Part shown: positions 1 to 11,057 of the stretch, in pieces | How the letters are laid out: each line of letters starts with the position of its first letter | Position numbering within the stretch: the first letter of the stretch is position 1 | DNA from: Hyparrhenia diplandra | Taxonomy: Eukaryota > Streptophyta > Magnoliopsida > Poales > Poaceae | DNA: 64,000 nt | Reading direction: 5' to 3' | Assembly (NCBI GenBank): GCA_015847255.1 | Contig: JADLZK010013189.1 | Span: 310,001 to 374,000 of the forward strand | Position numbers and translations under genes: made by a program | Notes under the pieces: generated by a model | What the model was told of the DNA's origin: nothing | What the model saw: the letters and a program-made list of their open reading frames with translations, nothing else | Database searches by the model: none

Positions 1-852
1 CTTGGCCATTACAGAGATGGGGAATTGACATCGTTGGTCCACTACCAACAAAGACAAGGGGGAAACAAATTCGCTAGCTTGTAGCAAGAGAATACTTCAC
101 CGGATGGATAGAGGCGAAGCCCCCGCAAAAATAACCTCTCGAATCCATCACCAAGTTCTATTGGCGTAACATAATTTGCGATTTGGGGTACCAAGAACGG
201 TAACAAGTGGACAACGGCAAACAATTCGACTCAGACAAGTTCAGGGACTTCTGCTCGCAAATGGGAACAAAGATAGCCTTCGCATCAGTCTACCACCCAG
301 AGTCAAATGGAGCAGTGGAGAGAGCAAATGGAATAATATTCTCCGCAATCTCAAAGACCCCCGCTCAACATCCGCAAGGGCAAATGGGCGTATGAACTAC
401 CAAGAGTAACCGGTCTCACAATACAACATCTTCGCGAGCTACTGGGCTTCACCCCATTCAAGCTCATGTGCGGAGAAGAAGCAATGCTCCCGTAAGAACT
501 AAAGCATGAAAGCCTCCTCCGTCATGAGGCACAAGATGGCGAAGACGAGGAGTACGCCAAAGAAACGCTTAGAGCAAACGAGGCTAGAGGCCGTGGAAAA
601 CATACAAAAATACCAAGCGGAGACCAAAAATGGAGGGACAGTAAGGTCCGCAAGAAGAATATCCGGGATGGAGACCTCGCGGCTCAAGAGAAACCAAATG
701 CTTCAACCAGAGGGAAGCCGCAAGCAAAAATGGGATGGTCCATTCATCGAAAGAGCAACCGCAAGGGTGGTGCCTTCCGTCCCGACGGATGAACAAGGCA
801 ACACCTCCGACACACATGGAATGTGGACAACCTTTGCAAATACTATGTGTAA
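1..852 (+). pseudogene. Pol C-terminus: integrase core and C-terminal region
   Basis: Frame-broken translation shows the integrase stretch WGIDIVGPLP near 20-55, then HPESNGAVERANG near 292-330, the conserved block around the third catalytic acidic residue. Next comes a degraded LVYGEEAMLP-like motif near 465-490 and a C-terminal LCKYYV followed by TAA at 850-852, matching the LRKYYP end of the second Tat element. Several stops and frameshifts break it. This strand makes the polyprotein; the next gene of the element is on the other strand. Confidence 0.85.
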
Positions 853-3445
853 GGCTATCCCTCGAAATATAAGCGGAGGCCGCCACTACCTTACTTTCTC
901 GCAAGTAGCATTAGATTTTTATAGCATTTCAATTAAGGTCTTGCACTCTTTTCCTCACGGGGGAACTCCTAGCGGAGGTGAGGTTTTTAACGAGGCAAGA
1001 CCAATGTAAAATCCTCCTGAAATATAAAGAGGAAGCTTCCCCAAAACAAGAAAAGAACAGTTGAAAGTGACTAGCAACGCTAGCCACGTAATTCGACAAA
1101 CACGACAAAACGTTCAAGAGGACATTTTTTATTTACGTAACGCCGGAGGTTCGACCTAAAAATGACCTCCAAAAAGACCAACGAAACGGTCTCCAAAAAT
1201 CCTCGAAAAGTCCTACCCGGAGGCGTAGGCATCGAGGTGGCACAACGCACGTGCCCAAAATAAAAAGGTCGAAAAAAAGACCTGCCCATTTCGTGCATCA
1301 AGAACACCTCCGCCAGTAAAGGCAACAGGGAGGACAAATACAAAAACTTTAACATACTTAAGACATTTCTTGCTTTGCTATTTTATTCACGAATTACACA
1401 GGTGCTTGACATTGTACTGTTCAAGTTACAAATACCTCCGCCCGAAGAGGGTACAAGTGGTAGCGGAGGAGCAAAAAAGAAAAAAGATACACCCCACACC
1501 ACCACACTAGGCAATGCACACATGCCGCGAAAGGTAGATAGAAAGCTTCGCTTGTTCACACGCCTGTTTCGCGCCAACATCACAACACCTTGTAGAAGAT
1601 GGTACGGTGGTGGCGCATTAACACGCAAGACAAGGAAGATGAGATACACCACCATGTTAGGCAACCGCTTCACGCCAGGTGCACAAGAAAGCCTCCACCA
1701 GCGCTGACGCGTCCTTCTCCGCAGCCGCCAGACCACCATAGAACATCTTCAACCAAGTCAACCTCCGATAAGGAGGCACACAATAGACTAAGACGCCCCT
1801 AGCGGAGGACCGACCGAGGAACAAACCCCCGTGGTCGAATAATAGACAACATCAAAACCACCGTGAGGCCACCGCCAAGAATTGATAGCACATAGGCAAG
1901 AGCTAATAGCCTGCGGCCTCGTTCTAGTCCGAGCTTCCAAACCAACGAATAGGAGGACACCCAAGTACACACCACGACCATTAGTTACGAACCCTTACAC
2001 GGTATCAATGTTCCCGCCAACTAAGCCATCGCTAGACCGACCCATCGCCTCCAAAAATAACCTCGGGGAGTGAAGGAGTTATATACTTACCCAAGTCACC
2101 TAACTCACCTACCAAAGGACAACATCAATAAGTCCCCTTAATGACCTAGACCCTATAAAATAAGCTTACCTCCCCACCCCCAAAACACACAACATTACAC
2201 TACCCAAATACGGAGAACACGCAAGAAAAGCTACAAACGAGCATGAGCGCGGATGTCAACCTCCGCCATCCTAGCCCGCACAAAGAAGAAACCGTAAGAA
2301 ATCGTGAATGATCTCAAAGATTTGGCCAAACTCGTGGGGAGACCGCGAAGAATTCGTAACATCCCCCGGAGCTTTAAAACCCACCGACATATCCAAGTGT
2401 GAGATCCTTGGCTTAAGACCAGCGAAGCGGAGCAACAAGCAACGCTTTCCACACGTATAGCAGAGGTCATACAAAAGAGATCGCCCTCCTCCACGCGGAT
2501 ACTTCTCAAGTAGCCGAAAAGAGCCTTAATTGGCGCCGCAAATAAGTGGCTACCCTAAACCATTCAAATCCACAAAGCGAAGGCCGCAAATAAAACCAGA
2601 GAGAAAAGAATAAACAAAGTGTAACCAAAACAATGAGTCGAATACAATTTGCCAAGCTCCACTTTATTTATAAAACTTGTATCTTTACAAGGGTCAAAAA
2701 TATCAAACTCTACAAAAACCCCCGGCGGAGGCCCTCCCGTGCCACATCGTTCGTAAAAGCCATGCGTTCATCGCCAAGGTCGAAAAGAACGCCCTCGCAC
2801 ATATCAAGCAACACTAGGAACGTTGAAGGTCTCTTTTCCAAAATAGCGAGGAGACCTCGGGTCACAACATAGACGCCATCCCGATAAAAACACAATGGAT
2901 CAACTTCTGCGCAGCACCTCATGAGGGACTCCGCATAGAAATTATTGGTTTAAGCAAAACATCGATTCCATTCAACATAACACCACTAATTTTTACACGC
3001 TGAAATAGACATCGCACAAAAGGCCCACGAAATCCACAAAATTAAAAAATAAAACTCCTAAATTTCTACACCTCGCGTCATCACTATCGGCAGATGACGT
3101 CTTCCCGCGATCCACGGTGACGGCGGAGAGGCCTCCTTTGGCACCTCCTCCGGAACCGTGGTCCCGCTTCGGACAGGACCTCCGCCGTGACACCACCCTG
3201 CGCAGGGAAAAACATTCAAAACTAGCGCAACAGGAAAATACAAAAATCATAGACCAAACAGCAAGAACCAAAGATCACCTGGAAAAGGGAGCGAGCTAGG
3301 GACGCAGCCACCGCGTGCCCATGGACCGCCCAGAACTTCTTCATGAAAGAGCCCACAAACTTCAAGGCCCCGCCTCAAAGCTCAAAGGCGAGACGGATGA
3401 TGCGTCTCCTTCACGCGAAGATGGGCAACATCCTCACACCCTTCG
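853..3445. other. Non-coding spacer of Tat element 1
   Basis: There is no convincing reading frame. The stretch between pol and the antisense gene is dotted with the heptamer GCGGAGG and its complement CCTCCGC (for example near 843, 971, 1300, 1436, 1461, 1801, 2260 and 2715). The same word recurs in the antisense gene and in the 3' LTR. A TATAAAATAAG-like string occurs near 2154, but no gene starts there that I can support. Confidence 0.6.
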
Positions 3446-6105
3446 CTAGTAAGGATTCGGCGATGTTCGCCGCCGCTGGCCACGGCTAAAAATCGACGCT
3501 GCAACGGGCGCCTTAAGCTCGGCAATGTTCTTCGCCATCCACGCTAACACGCCAGTGCTTCCGCCGTCCGTGGGGAACGGCGTAGCCACCGCGCCAACAG
3601 AAGTGATGGCCTCCGCGTAGATGTGAGCGACAGAGGTATAGGACGCATAAATCCCGTCCAATTGCCTCTGCAGCTCAGAAGACTGGGCGCGCGAGGAAGT
3701 AAGGCTGGCGTTGGCCTCCTCAAGCTTCGCCTCAACTTCGCGGAGAGCTTCCTCAGCCCCCTCCGCACGCTCAATCAGCGCATCCTGAGCTTCCTTAGCT
3801 GCAGCAGCTTCATTCCGCCGAAGCTCCTGCTCCTTGGCGATCAATGCTTCAAAAGACGCTTTTCCTCGCCCCAAAGTGAGACTTTGGCCTTCAAGTCCAG
3901 CAAGATCTTGTCTCGCGCCACAAGTTCTTGGTGGACCTTAGCACGGACGCACTCCAAGCTGGTCGTCATCTGCAAAACCAAACAGTCAAACCTTCGATAC
4001 CAAAATGACAAGGAAAGCAACACTCAGGTAGAGTATCTCCGCACCGAGAGACTCTGGTCGATAGCCTTGTTGAAGACCTCATACACGTCCCCCTCTAAAA
4101 AATAAGAAAGAATAGCGTCTAAATCAGAATAATAAGCAAGATTCCAAACAGTTGGAAGCAAATCAAAGTGAAACAAGTGGGTCAGAAAACTAACTCAGAT
4201 CACCCTCAGCAGCAACCGGAGGGGAGTTCACGCCGAGGCCAACAGGAGCTTCGCGTCCATCTGAATCAAAAGAAAGTAAGTCAAACAAGAAAATAACACA
4301 CCAAAACAAAGACAAAACATAAGCCAATAGGAAACAAACCTTCATCCATACCGTGAGCGGCGGCAGCCCCGGTGCGTAGCACCTCCAACACCTCCGCAGC
4401 CTTGACAACCCGCGCAGCAGAGCTCTCCGTCTCAACGCCTTTGCCCTTAGAAGCATTGTGCGGGCGCTCCTCCTGCATGCGTGTAAGTAAGGCTCACTGC
4501 CGACGGAGGCACGAAAGAGTCTTCGTAAGAGGAGTTAACCACTACCTGCGGCTCGCCATCTTCGTGGGTGACCTCGGCTTAGACAGGTCGCCCTGGGCGC
4601 TCCAGTCTGTGAGCGCGGAGCTAGCTATCGAGCATGGCGGGTCGACCATGGCATCGGCCATGGCCTTGAAACTTCCGACGGGCGCCACGCTAACGAGAGC
4701 GTCGGCATGCGGGGAAACCGGATTCATCCTTAACAGCGAACGGCCCCCGGACCAACGGATCCTTCGCGGCATCGGAGGAACCAAATGAATGAATCCTCAT
4801 CACCACGGACCTCATCCCCGGTAGCGCCGGAGACGGACCTCTCGCACACTGCCTCAGGCCATCTTTGGCCAACCATTTCTTCTTTTTGGCCTCCTCTTTG
4901 GCCGTAGCAGCAGCAGATGGAATAGGAACGTGCGCAGAGGTGCCACCCTCCACCTTGCTCCTCTTTGACTTCCCCCGCGTCAGGGGAGGAGCCTTCCTCT
5001 TGTCAGCTTGAACGGGCGCCGCGGAGGCCTCCTCGTTGGCCGCCTTCTCAAGCTTAGCGGCCTCCTCGGCCTCTCGCCGCTCGATCTCCGCTATAATTTT
5101 CCCAGGAACCTTATGGTTCCCATACACAACACCCATCTCCTCAAAAACACGATTTAGACGGGGCATGGTCCCCGCCAGGGACCTCGCTAGAAACTCCTTG
5201 GTCGTAATGGGGCCCAATATCTCCTGGGCCTCCATCTCTATCCTCATGACGAACGCATCCGGGCTGACACCCTCCGGGAGCTGAACGCCAAGGCGCGGGT
5301 GCGGAACCATCTCCGCGTCCCCAAACACGGGGAGGTTCACCCTCTCCACCTCAAACGGAGCCTTGTGACACTGTAGAGGCGACAGCTTCGCCGTGCAGAT
5401 CTCCTCCACAAGATCACGGCCGCCCTGAATAACGGCACGCCAAAAGGAAAGGTTCACGGCTCTTATGGCGTCTCTCCGGCCGGTGCTCGTTAGGTTCGGC
5501 CGGGGAACAATATCGACGGGGATCAGCTTCGACGAAAAAGGGTAGCGACAGATTTCGACCCCGTCAACGGTCTTCTCAACCCGCGGACTTGGCGTAAAAC
5601 CAAGTAATCCATCCAACCGGGCTCCCACTTGTTCTTCTGAGCATAGGAGATCTCCCGCCTTCTCCTCGCCTTGGTGGCGGCTGGCTGAATGTGCAGCACC
5701 AGATTGCAGCTTCTTCTCACTCCCGCCGGACATCTTCCGAGTCTTGGGCCGCTTGTGAAGTTCGTGAGAAATGAGACAAAATTGTTGGTGTCCGCTTCCC
5801 CACCGTAGGGATTCACAAGCCCACACATACTTCGCAAGGGCGAGAAACGCGCGTGGGGAGTGAGTCGATGAACGGACGTCAAAGGATTCCACCACCGTGA
5901 CGCAAAAAACGAACCATAGGGCGGTGGAGACCGGCAGTGAAGAAATCCCTGAACACGATGCCCCATTGCTTCTTCGCGCCTCCGTAGCTCGGGAACCGAT
6001 TCCCCTTGAGGAAGTTTCACCTCGCAGATTACCTCAGATAAAAGCCCTTTTGGCGGAGGTCGTCGAGCATCGCCGAGGTCATCTTGGAGGGACCCGCCTC
6101 ATAGG
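3446..6105 (-). pseudogene. Antisense ORF of Tat element 1 (putative gypsy-type transposon domain plus coiled coil)
   Basis: The longest open stretch, 5895-4690 (401 codons), together with 6020-5523 and 3874-3446, forms one frameshifted minus-strand gene. The N-terminal part has LALAKYVWACES and, in a neighbouring frame, KNKWEPGW, the landmark of the plant domain called putative gypsy type transposon. A basic/acidic linker follows, then an Ala/Glu-rich coiled coil (EALREVEAKLEEANASL) near 3740-3700. The second Tat element has the homologous domain (KNKWADGW) at the same place and orientation. The protein's role is unknown. This is element-borne, not a cellular gene, despite the 401-codon frame. 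Confidence 0.75.
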
Positions 6106-6462
6106 TGACATCAACGTCTTAGCGCCATCAGTCACCGACGGATGATGCCTCAACGTCGGAAAGAGTTTCTTCCAAGTCTTGAGCGAGCAGCGCCCAAAGA
6201 TGCACTCACTCGTAAGGCGCGAAACCGACCAGAGTGGTACGGAAGAAGCTCCGCGCACGGCCCGCACAGCTCGAAACGGGGAAGCGGCCCCACGCTAAAC
6301 GCGATCTAGAGCTCTGACGCATGCACCTAAGCAACTCGCCAAAGCAAGCGGAGGCAAGCGAGCACGGGGGCAAGCGAGGGAGCGAGGACGCGCTAGAAGG
6401 CTTAGAGCAAGCAAAGCAATGAAAGCGATGGCGGGGTAACCCTCCGCCCCGGGGGGAGGCGC

Positions 6463-6470
6463 CTTTATAG
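6463..6470 (-). promoter_or_regulatory. Candidate TATA box of the antisense gene
   Basis: On the minus strand this reads CTATAAAG in a GC-rich setting, about 450 bases upstream of the first degraded start region of the antisense gene (6020-6105) and outside the 3' LTR. The second Tat element has a minus-strand TATA box at the corresponding position, 52740-52748. Shared position in two diverged elements suggests a dedicated promoter, but no transcript evidence is available here. Confidence 0.5.
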
Positions 6471-6794
6471 CCGCCCCCGACCTTCTTCTCGATCCCAAAA
6501 TAAATACACGACCAACGGGCGCAGAAAACGGTCACCTCAACCTTGGGAGGAGCGCCTTTCGTCTCTAAGTTGCGACCACGACGATTCGAATTCTGCCGCC
6601 CGTGGAGGTCCCTCGCGAAGCGCCCGGGGGAAGGGACCCTCAACACCTCCGCCTCATCGCTAGTATTGAGAGCGAAGGTACGCCCGCTGGGACCTTTCGC
6701 CCTCAAGGGGAACTCGCTGGGTAACGGCCCCGAGGCGGAGGTGATTATGCGGTGGGACACGCGGGCGGAGGTCCATGCTAATAAACGAGCTCTA

Positions 6795-7346
6795 TGTTGA
6801 AATCCTTTCGGAACGGGCGAGCGGCCCTTGAGCCTCCTCCACTGTGGCTGGCGGAGCTCCCCGCACCACCTTGGCGAGACCCCCGCGCCGGCGACCACCG
6901 GGCCGACGCCGGTCGCGGAGGTCGAGACCTCCGCCGTTCGAGGCAAAGCGCCAAGAATGACCGAGGAACGAGGTTCACGCGAGACCCCAGCCGGTCACGG
7001 CGCTGGCTGGCGGAGGTCTGTCGGCCGGAGCCGAAGCGGACGAATCGGGATGCTCGAAGGAGAGAGGCGGTGCGGGAACATGAGAATACGCAAAGAGCCC
7101 GCGCGGTATGGGAACCCAAAAGAATATGCTGAGAATATTAGAGGGTAAACTTGTAATCTTGTAACCCCAAGCATTTGTAAGACTATAAATAGGGAAGAGT
7201 CCTCCTATAATGAGGAGGTTGGTGAATTCCATTTATTAGCAGTTATTGTTCTTCTCCTAATTTTTGAATTCGTCTCTCAGTACCAACTCCCTCAGGGCAC
7301 CGCCTGAGCGGAGATCCACCCCGTGTTGAGAACCCCCAGCCCAACA
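6795..7346 (+). repeat. 3' LTR of Tat element 1
   Basis: It starts TGTTGAAATC and ends GCCCAACA, giving the short inverted termini TGTTG...CAACA. A plus-strand TATA box TATAAATAG lies at 7184-7192. The distance from the antisense-gene TATA box to the LTR start (about 325 bp) resembles that in the second Tat element (about 225 bp). The left boundary is inferred because the partner LTR is outside the window. Confidence 0.6.
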
Positions 7347-9820
7347 CCTCGTCTTCCTTTGTTGGAATTAGTTCGCGTCGTCGACAAAGCAGCTAGATAG
7401 ACAAAACAAGAGGTTTCGAAAGCATTTAACACCGATATTGGTATGGAAGACAAAAGAGCTGGGACTTAATTAGGACATGGTATTTGAAGACAGGCCGTGG
7501 CATGGTCCAAATTAACCACGGTACAGCACAAAAATATTTTTACGGGGACGGCATGGCACAAACGTGAGGGCCATGCCAAGCTTAAGGTTCTTAGCATGAT
7601 GAGTCTGTCGTCGTGCCATGCTGTTGCAGTGATAATCTTTACTAGATTAATGATTTATAGACACAGATTCACTTCTACTAAACGATATTCCAGACCGTTG
7701 CACTTACATTAGGGGACCCAATATTTTCTCTGTAAGGAAAGCATATAAACAGCTCAGTGGATATTTATATCACACCACTACATGATTCATTAATTGTGAC
7801 GGTTATTTTTTATTAACCGAGGCGGCTCCTGGGAGGTCACAGTTAATTATGGTTTAACCACGGTGATTGTCTATGCTCACCTCGATTAATCGTTTAAAAA
7901 CAAAAAAATAAAGGCCCACAGCCTGACCTAACGGGTGGCCTAGATTCGGGCCTTGTGCCGGCGCTGGTGGGTTTGCTCGATGCGCACCGCCGTGTGCACA
8001 TCCGCACTGCCGCCGGCCCGCCGAGAGGTAGTGGAGGAGTGTGCTGACAGTCGGGAGTGGAGCCGAGGGAGGAGCGCGCTGACCACCTGGTGGGAGGGGG
8101 TGGAGCTCGCCCTCTGACATGCCCGTGCATGCACCGTCACCAAGCATCGTCTTTCGCGAGGGCCATGCCAGGACGCCGTGAAGGGAGCCTCGATCGCCTT
8201 GGATCCACACCGCGAAGGGACTCTACCTGGTGGATCCATGCCGGATCGACTGCTCCCTTGATGGATCCGTCAGGCAGGGAGCTGTGGGGGTGGTAATGGA
8301 TCCGGCCCGATCTATCTTCCTTCACAATTTCACTTAGCCCTTTCCATTTTTAGTTCAAAATCATATACTTTTACAGTCCGATCCTAATCGGCTAGATCCT
8401 TAAATTTGCTAGGCTACATTAAAGGGCCATTTATCACCCTAGCTATGGAAGGCCGTGGGAATGGGGAGAGCCGCCCCAATCTCCGTCACAATGGAGGAAG
8501 TGTTGCTGACATGGACTGACGGAGCGTGGCCGGTGCGGGCCCATGCATGTCCACCCGTCGTCAACTGTTATAATGTAGAGTGCTTTTTCATATATTATCT
8601 AATATAATTAGAAGCAACGAGATAGTCCTAGAGGCACTAATTGGCAATTGTGCTTTTCTCTTTTGCACAAAGTGTGACATGCTCCTCAACAGCCACATTC
8701 CTCTTTTGCACAAAGTTAACATGCTCCTCAAGAACATTCATTATGCGAACACGCGGCACGTCAATAGAAGTCGTACGCCACTCGGATCTAATTAGATTTT
8801 TCCTGTAACAAACTATAAAACTGTATCCCAAGTCCATCTCTAACCCTACCCTACCATAGTAGAATGTCCCCACAAACACCATTAGCAAAGGCCGGATTTG
8901 AATGGTTAAATGAGTAAATTTGGCAACTTTGTGGGTGCTAATCTACTGGAATTGCTGCCTCAAGAACTATTTTCCACGAAATATGTAGGAAATGACTGCT
9001 CATTTTAGTGGTAATACTATCAGTTATGACAATAGTTTTATTTTTTAGATCTCCATCAGGCCGTAGCCCAAGTGTTTTATATTTGGCCTGTGTAGGCTTG
9101 TGGACTTCTATATTTTTAGAAAATAGCTAAAGTGCCAAATTTATTTGTGTATTTTACCACGTCTCTTGGACATGCTCGTAGATCCGAATGCATGTGTGCT
9201 ATCGATCAGCACGACTTGACCCGGTTGCGCATCACCCACACTGACATCGGGAACCGCATGCTGCGTGTGGCATCTCCCTCGCTCGGCCACGATTCGCCAA
9301 AGCTTGGCTCCTCACACATGTCGCAGCCAGCCATTATACAGCGAGGAGCCCATCTCTTCGCAGGTCGCAAACGCTGCACGTCTCTAGCAAACTTGCTCCA
9401 GGAGCTTACAATATTATACGAGCAGAGTACCTTCATTATTCATCTCTTTAATCTTCAGTATAGCTTCACGGATCCTTTTTTTGTGGGTCCAGTTGTATGG
9501 TGCATCGTCTCAGCACCATTCCGCGAGACGTGTCTTCGTTCTCACATGTGTCACGACCAAAACGTGCCACAGCAATACATCAATTAATAGATTCATTCAT
9601 GACCTTATCTCTTGCACACGTAGGCTGCCAAGTCATGGGCACATAAATATATATAGTGATCACGGTCGTCGAATGCCCATAGTGGAGAATTCAGAAAAAG
9701 ATAAACGGCGTTGTACATCGAGACTTTATTAGACACAATGACAACACACAACACAACGACGTACCAGTGGCTCTAGACCTATTTGTACTGGCGTTTAGTG
9801 CCACCATCAGTGTGAAAAGG
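7347..9820. other. Intergenic stretch without recognisable gene
   Basis: Reading frames in this stretch are short and overlap on both strands, and none resembles a known family. It contains a GC-rich pocket at 7940-8300 and is otherwise AT-rich. A possible CACTA-transposon end lies near 7771-7900 and is listed separately. Confidence 0.5.
7771..7900 (+). mobile_element. Possible CACTA-type transposon terminus
   Basis: The sequence CACTACATGATTC is followed by short motifs in alternating orientation (GACGGTTA, TTAACCG, GGTTTAACC, CGATTAATCG), a pattern typical of the subterminal repeats of CACTA (En/Spm) elements. I could not find the matching TAGTG end or a 3 bp duplication, so this may be a solo terminus or chance. 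Confidence 0.3.
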
Positions 9821-10161
9821 TGTCGACTCATCGGCGAAGTCGCCCGAGATAAGCGGAGTGGCTGAATATTTAATTATTATTTAGCTTTATTAATATAATT
9901 ATTAGATTAAATTAAAGATAGTCGAAAAAGACTAATTGGCCTGGCCCGTTAGCAATTGTAAACCCCTCATATAAATATGGGGGCAACTATCGTGAGACAA
10001 TCAAGAAGAAAATAATTAGGTTTTACCTACTCTCCCGCCACACGCCGCCGCCGCGCTGCGTCGCCCCGTGCCCGCCGTTCTTCCCCTCGTTGTTCGACGA
10101 TGACGGCTACATCACGCCTTCCGTTCTTCCTTCCGCGTTGACTGGAAAACGGGTTGTGACA
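9821..10161 (+). repeat. 5' LTR of chromovirus
   Basis: The LTR starts TGTCGACTC and ends GTTGTGACA. It holds a TATA-like ATATAAATATG near 9970. It is about 70 bp shorter than its partner, mainly because a GC-rich segment (near 10040-10090) is missing relative to 14515-14605. The rest matches the 3' LTR closely. Confidence 0.92.
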
Positions 10162-10162
10162 G

Positions 10163-10177
10163 ATTGGTATCCGAGAC
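10163..10177 (+). other. Primer binding site of chromovirus
   Basis: TTGGTATCCGAGACC begins two bases after the 5' LTR and resembles the TGGTATCAGAGC complement of the plant initiator tRNA-Met 3' end, with mismatches in its middle. Confidence 0.75.
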
Positions 10178-10189
10178 CACTTCGATCCT

Positions 10190-10950
10190 ATGGCCTGCAC
10201 CGAGGGACAAATCTTCACGGCGAACTTCCACGGGATCATCAACGAGTACATCGCAGCCATGGAGGCCAAAGGCGGGAGGCTGATTCAGCCCCATCATCGC
10301 CTAAGTACATCCCCCTCCAAACGCTCTCTTCAATCTGAGACACGGATGAGCCCCCATCCGCCCGCACCTCCAATTCCTCCATCCAACGGCCCACGGACAG
10401 ACCGAATTTTCATCTCCAATTGGATACAGAAATTCCCCATGCAATTACTTCAATTTCAACCTAAATTATCCCCTTAAAATCCCGGACGTGCGGCAATAAT
10501 ATTAAATTATTTTTTTCCGAGTATGATGGCAACGGTGACCCTTCTCATTGGCTCGTACAAGTGCAATAAATTTTTTCTCGCTCAAGGAATTATTAATACT
10601 GATCGATGCAGCTCGCTTCGTTCCATCTACAAGGGAACGCATTATCTTGGTTTATTCGTTGGAAAAAAATGAAGTTGGTCAACCAACTTGGCCAGAATTT
10701 TTCTGCAGGCTATTACCGGGGCGTTTTGGAACTCCTCTTCACAATCATCTTGGTGATCTGACAGCATCATGCCAGACGGGAGATTTGGACAGGTACACTA
10801 ATACATTCACAGCAAAGCTGAACAAGGTACAACACCTCTCTCCAAAACAGCAGGCTATGCTTTATATTGCCGGGTTATCACCTCGATTCAGATCGACGCC
10901 CAACTACATCAACCACCGGATATTGAGATAGCCATAGCACTTGCTAGACA
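10190..10950 (+). pseudogene. Gag remnant of chromovirus
   Basis: Short frames show YDGNGDPSHWLVQVQ near 10520-10570, the typical start of the retrotransposon gag domain, and RLLPGRFGTPLHNHLGDL near 10705-10765. A GLSPRFRS block (about 10873) is the usual end of the domain. No intact CCHC zinc knuckle is visible. Stops and frameshifts are frequent. Confidence 0.75.
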
Positions 10951-11057
10951 TCTTTATACGACTTCCGTCGATGTAACTCAAAGGTACGCACAGCGGCGAA
11001 TATTCAGATATTCAAATATCGGGTTCATGGCCTAACCGCATATCCACTGGCCCTACC

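Larger units (their letters stand above)
1..7346 (+). mobile_element. Tat-lineage Ty3/gypsy retrotransposon 1 (left part outside window)
   Basis: The order is 3' part of pol, non-coding spacer, a gene on the opposite strand, then a 3' LTR. An antisense ORF between pol and the 3' LTR is known from the Tat lineage (Grande, Retand and RIRE2-like elements). The end of pol matches the second Tat element at 41809-53422 in layout, including a similar post-pol motif near 950-1010 and 47970-48030 (TTTTTAACGAGGCA). All coding parts carry frameshifts or stops, so the copy is inactive. The 5' LTR, gag and most of pol lie outside the window, so no target-site duplication can be tested. Confidence 0.85.

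Noticed and set aside
4690..5895. 401-codon minus-strand frame as a cellular gene
   Set aside because: Its domain and place between pol and LTR match the antisense gene of a Tat retrotransposon, and it continues across frameshifts on both sides.
7347..9820. Search for the second end of a CACTA element
   Set aside because: GTAGTG occurs near 8027, but without subterminal repeats or a 3 bp duplication matching 7768-7770.
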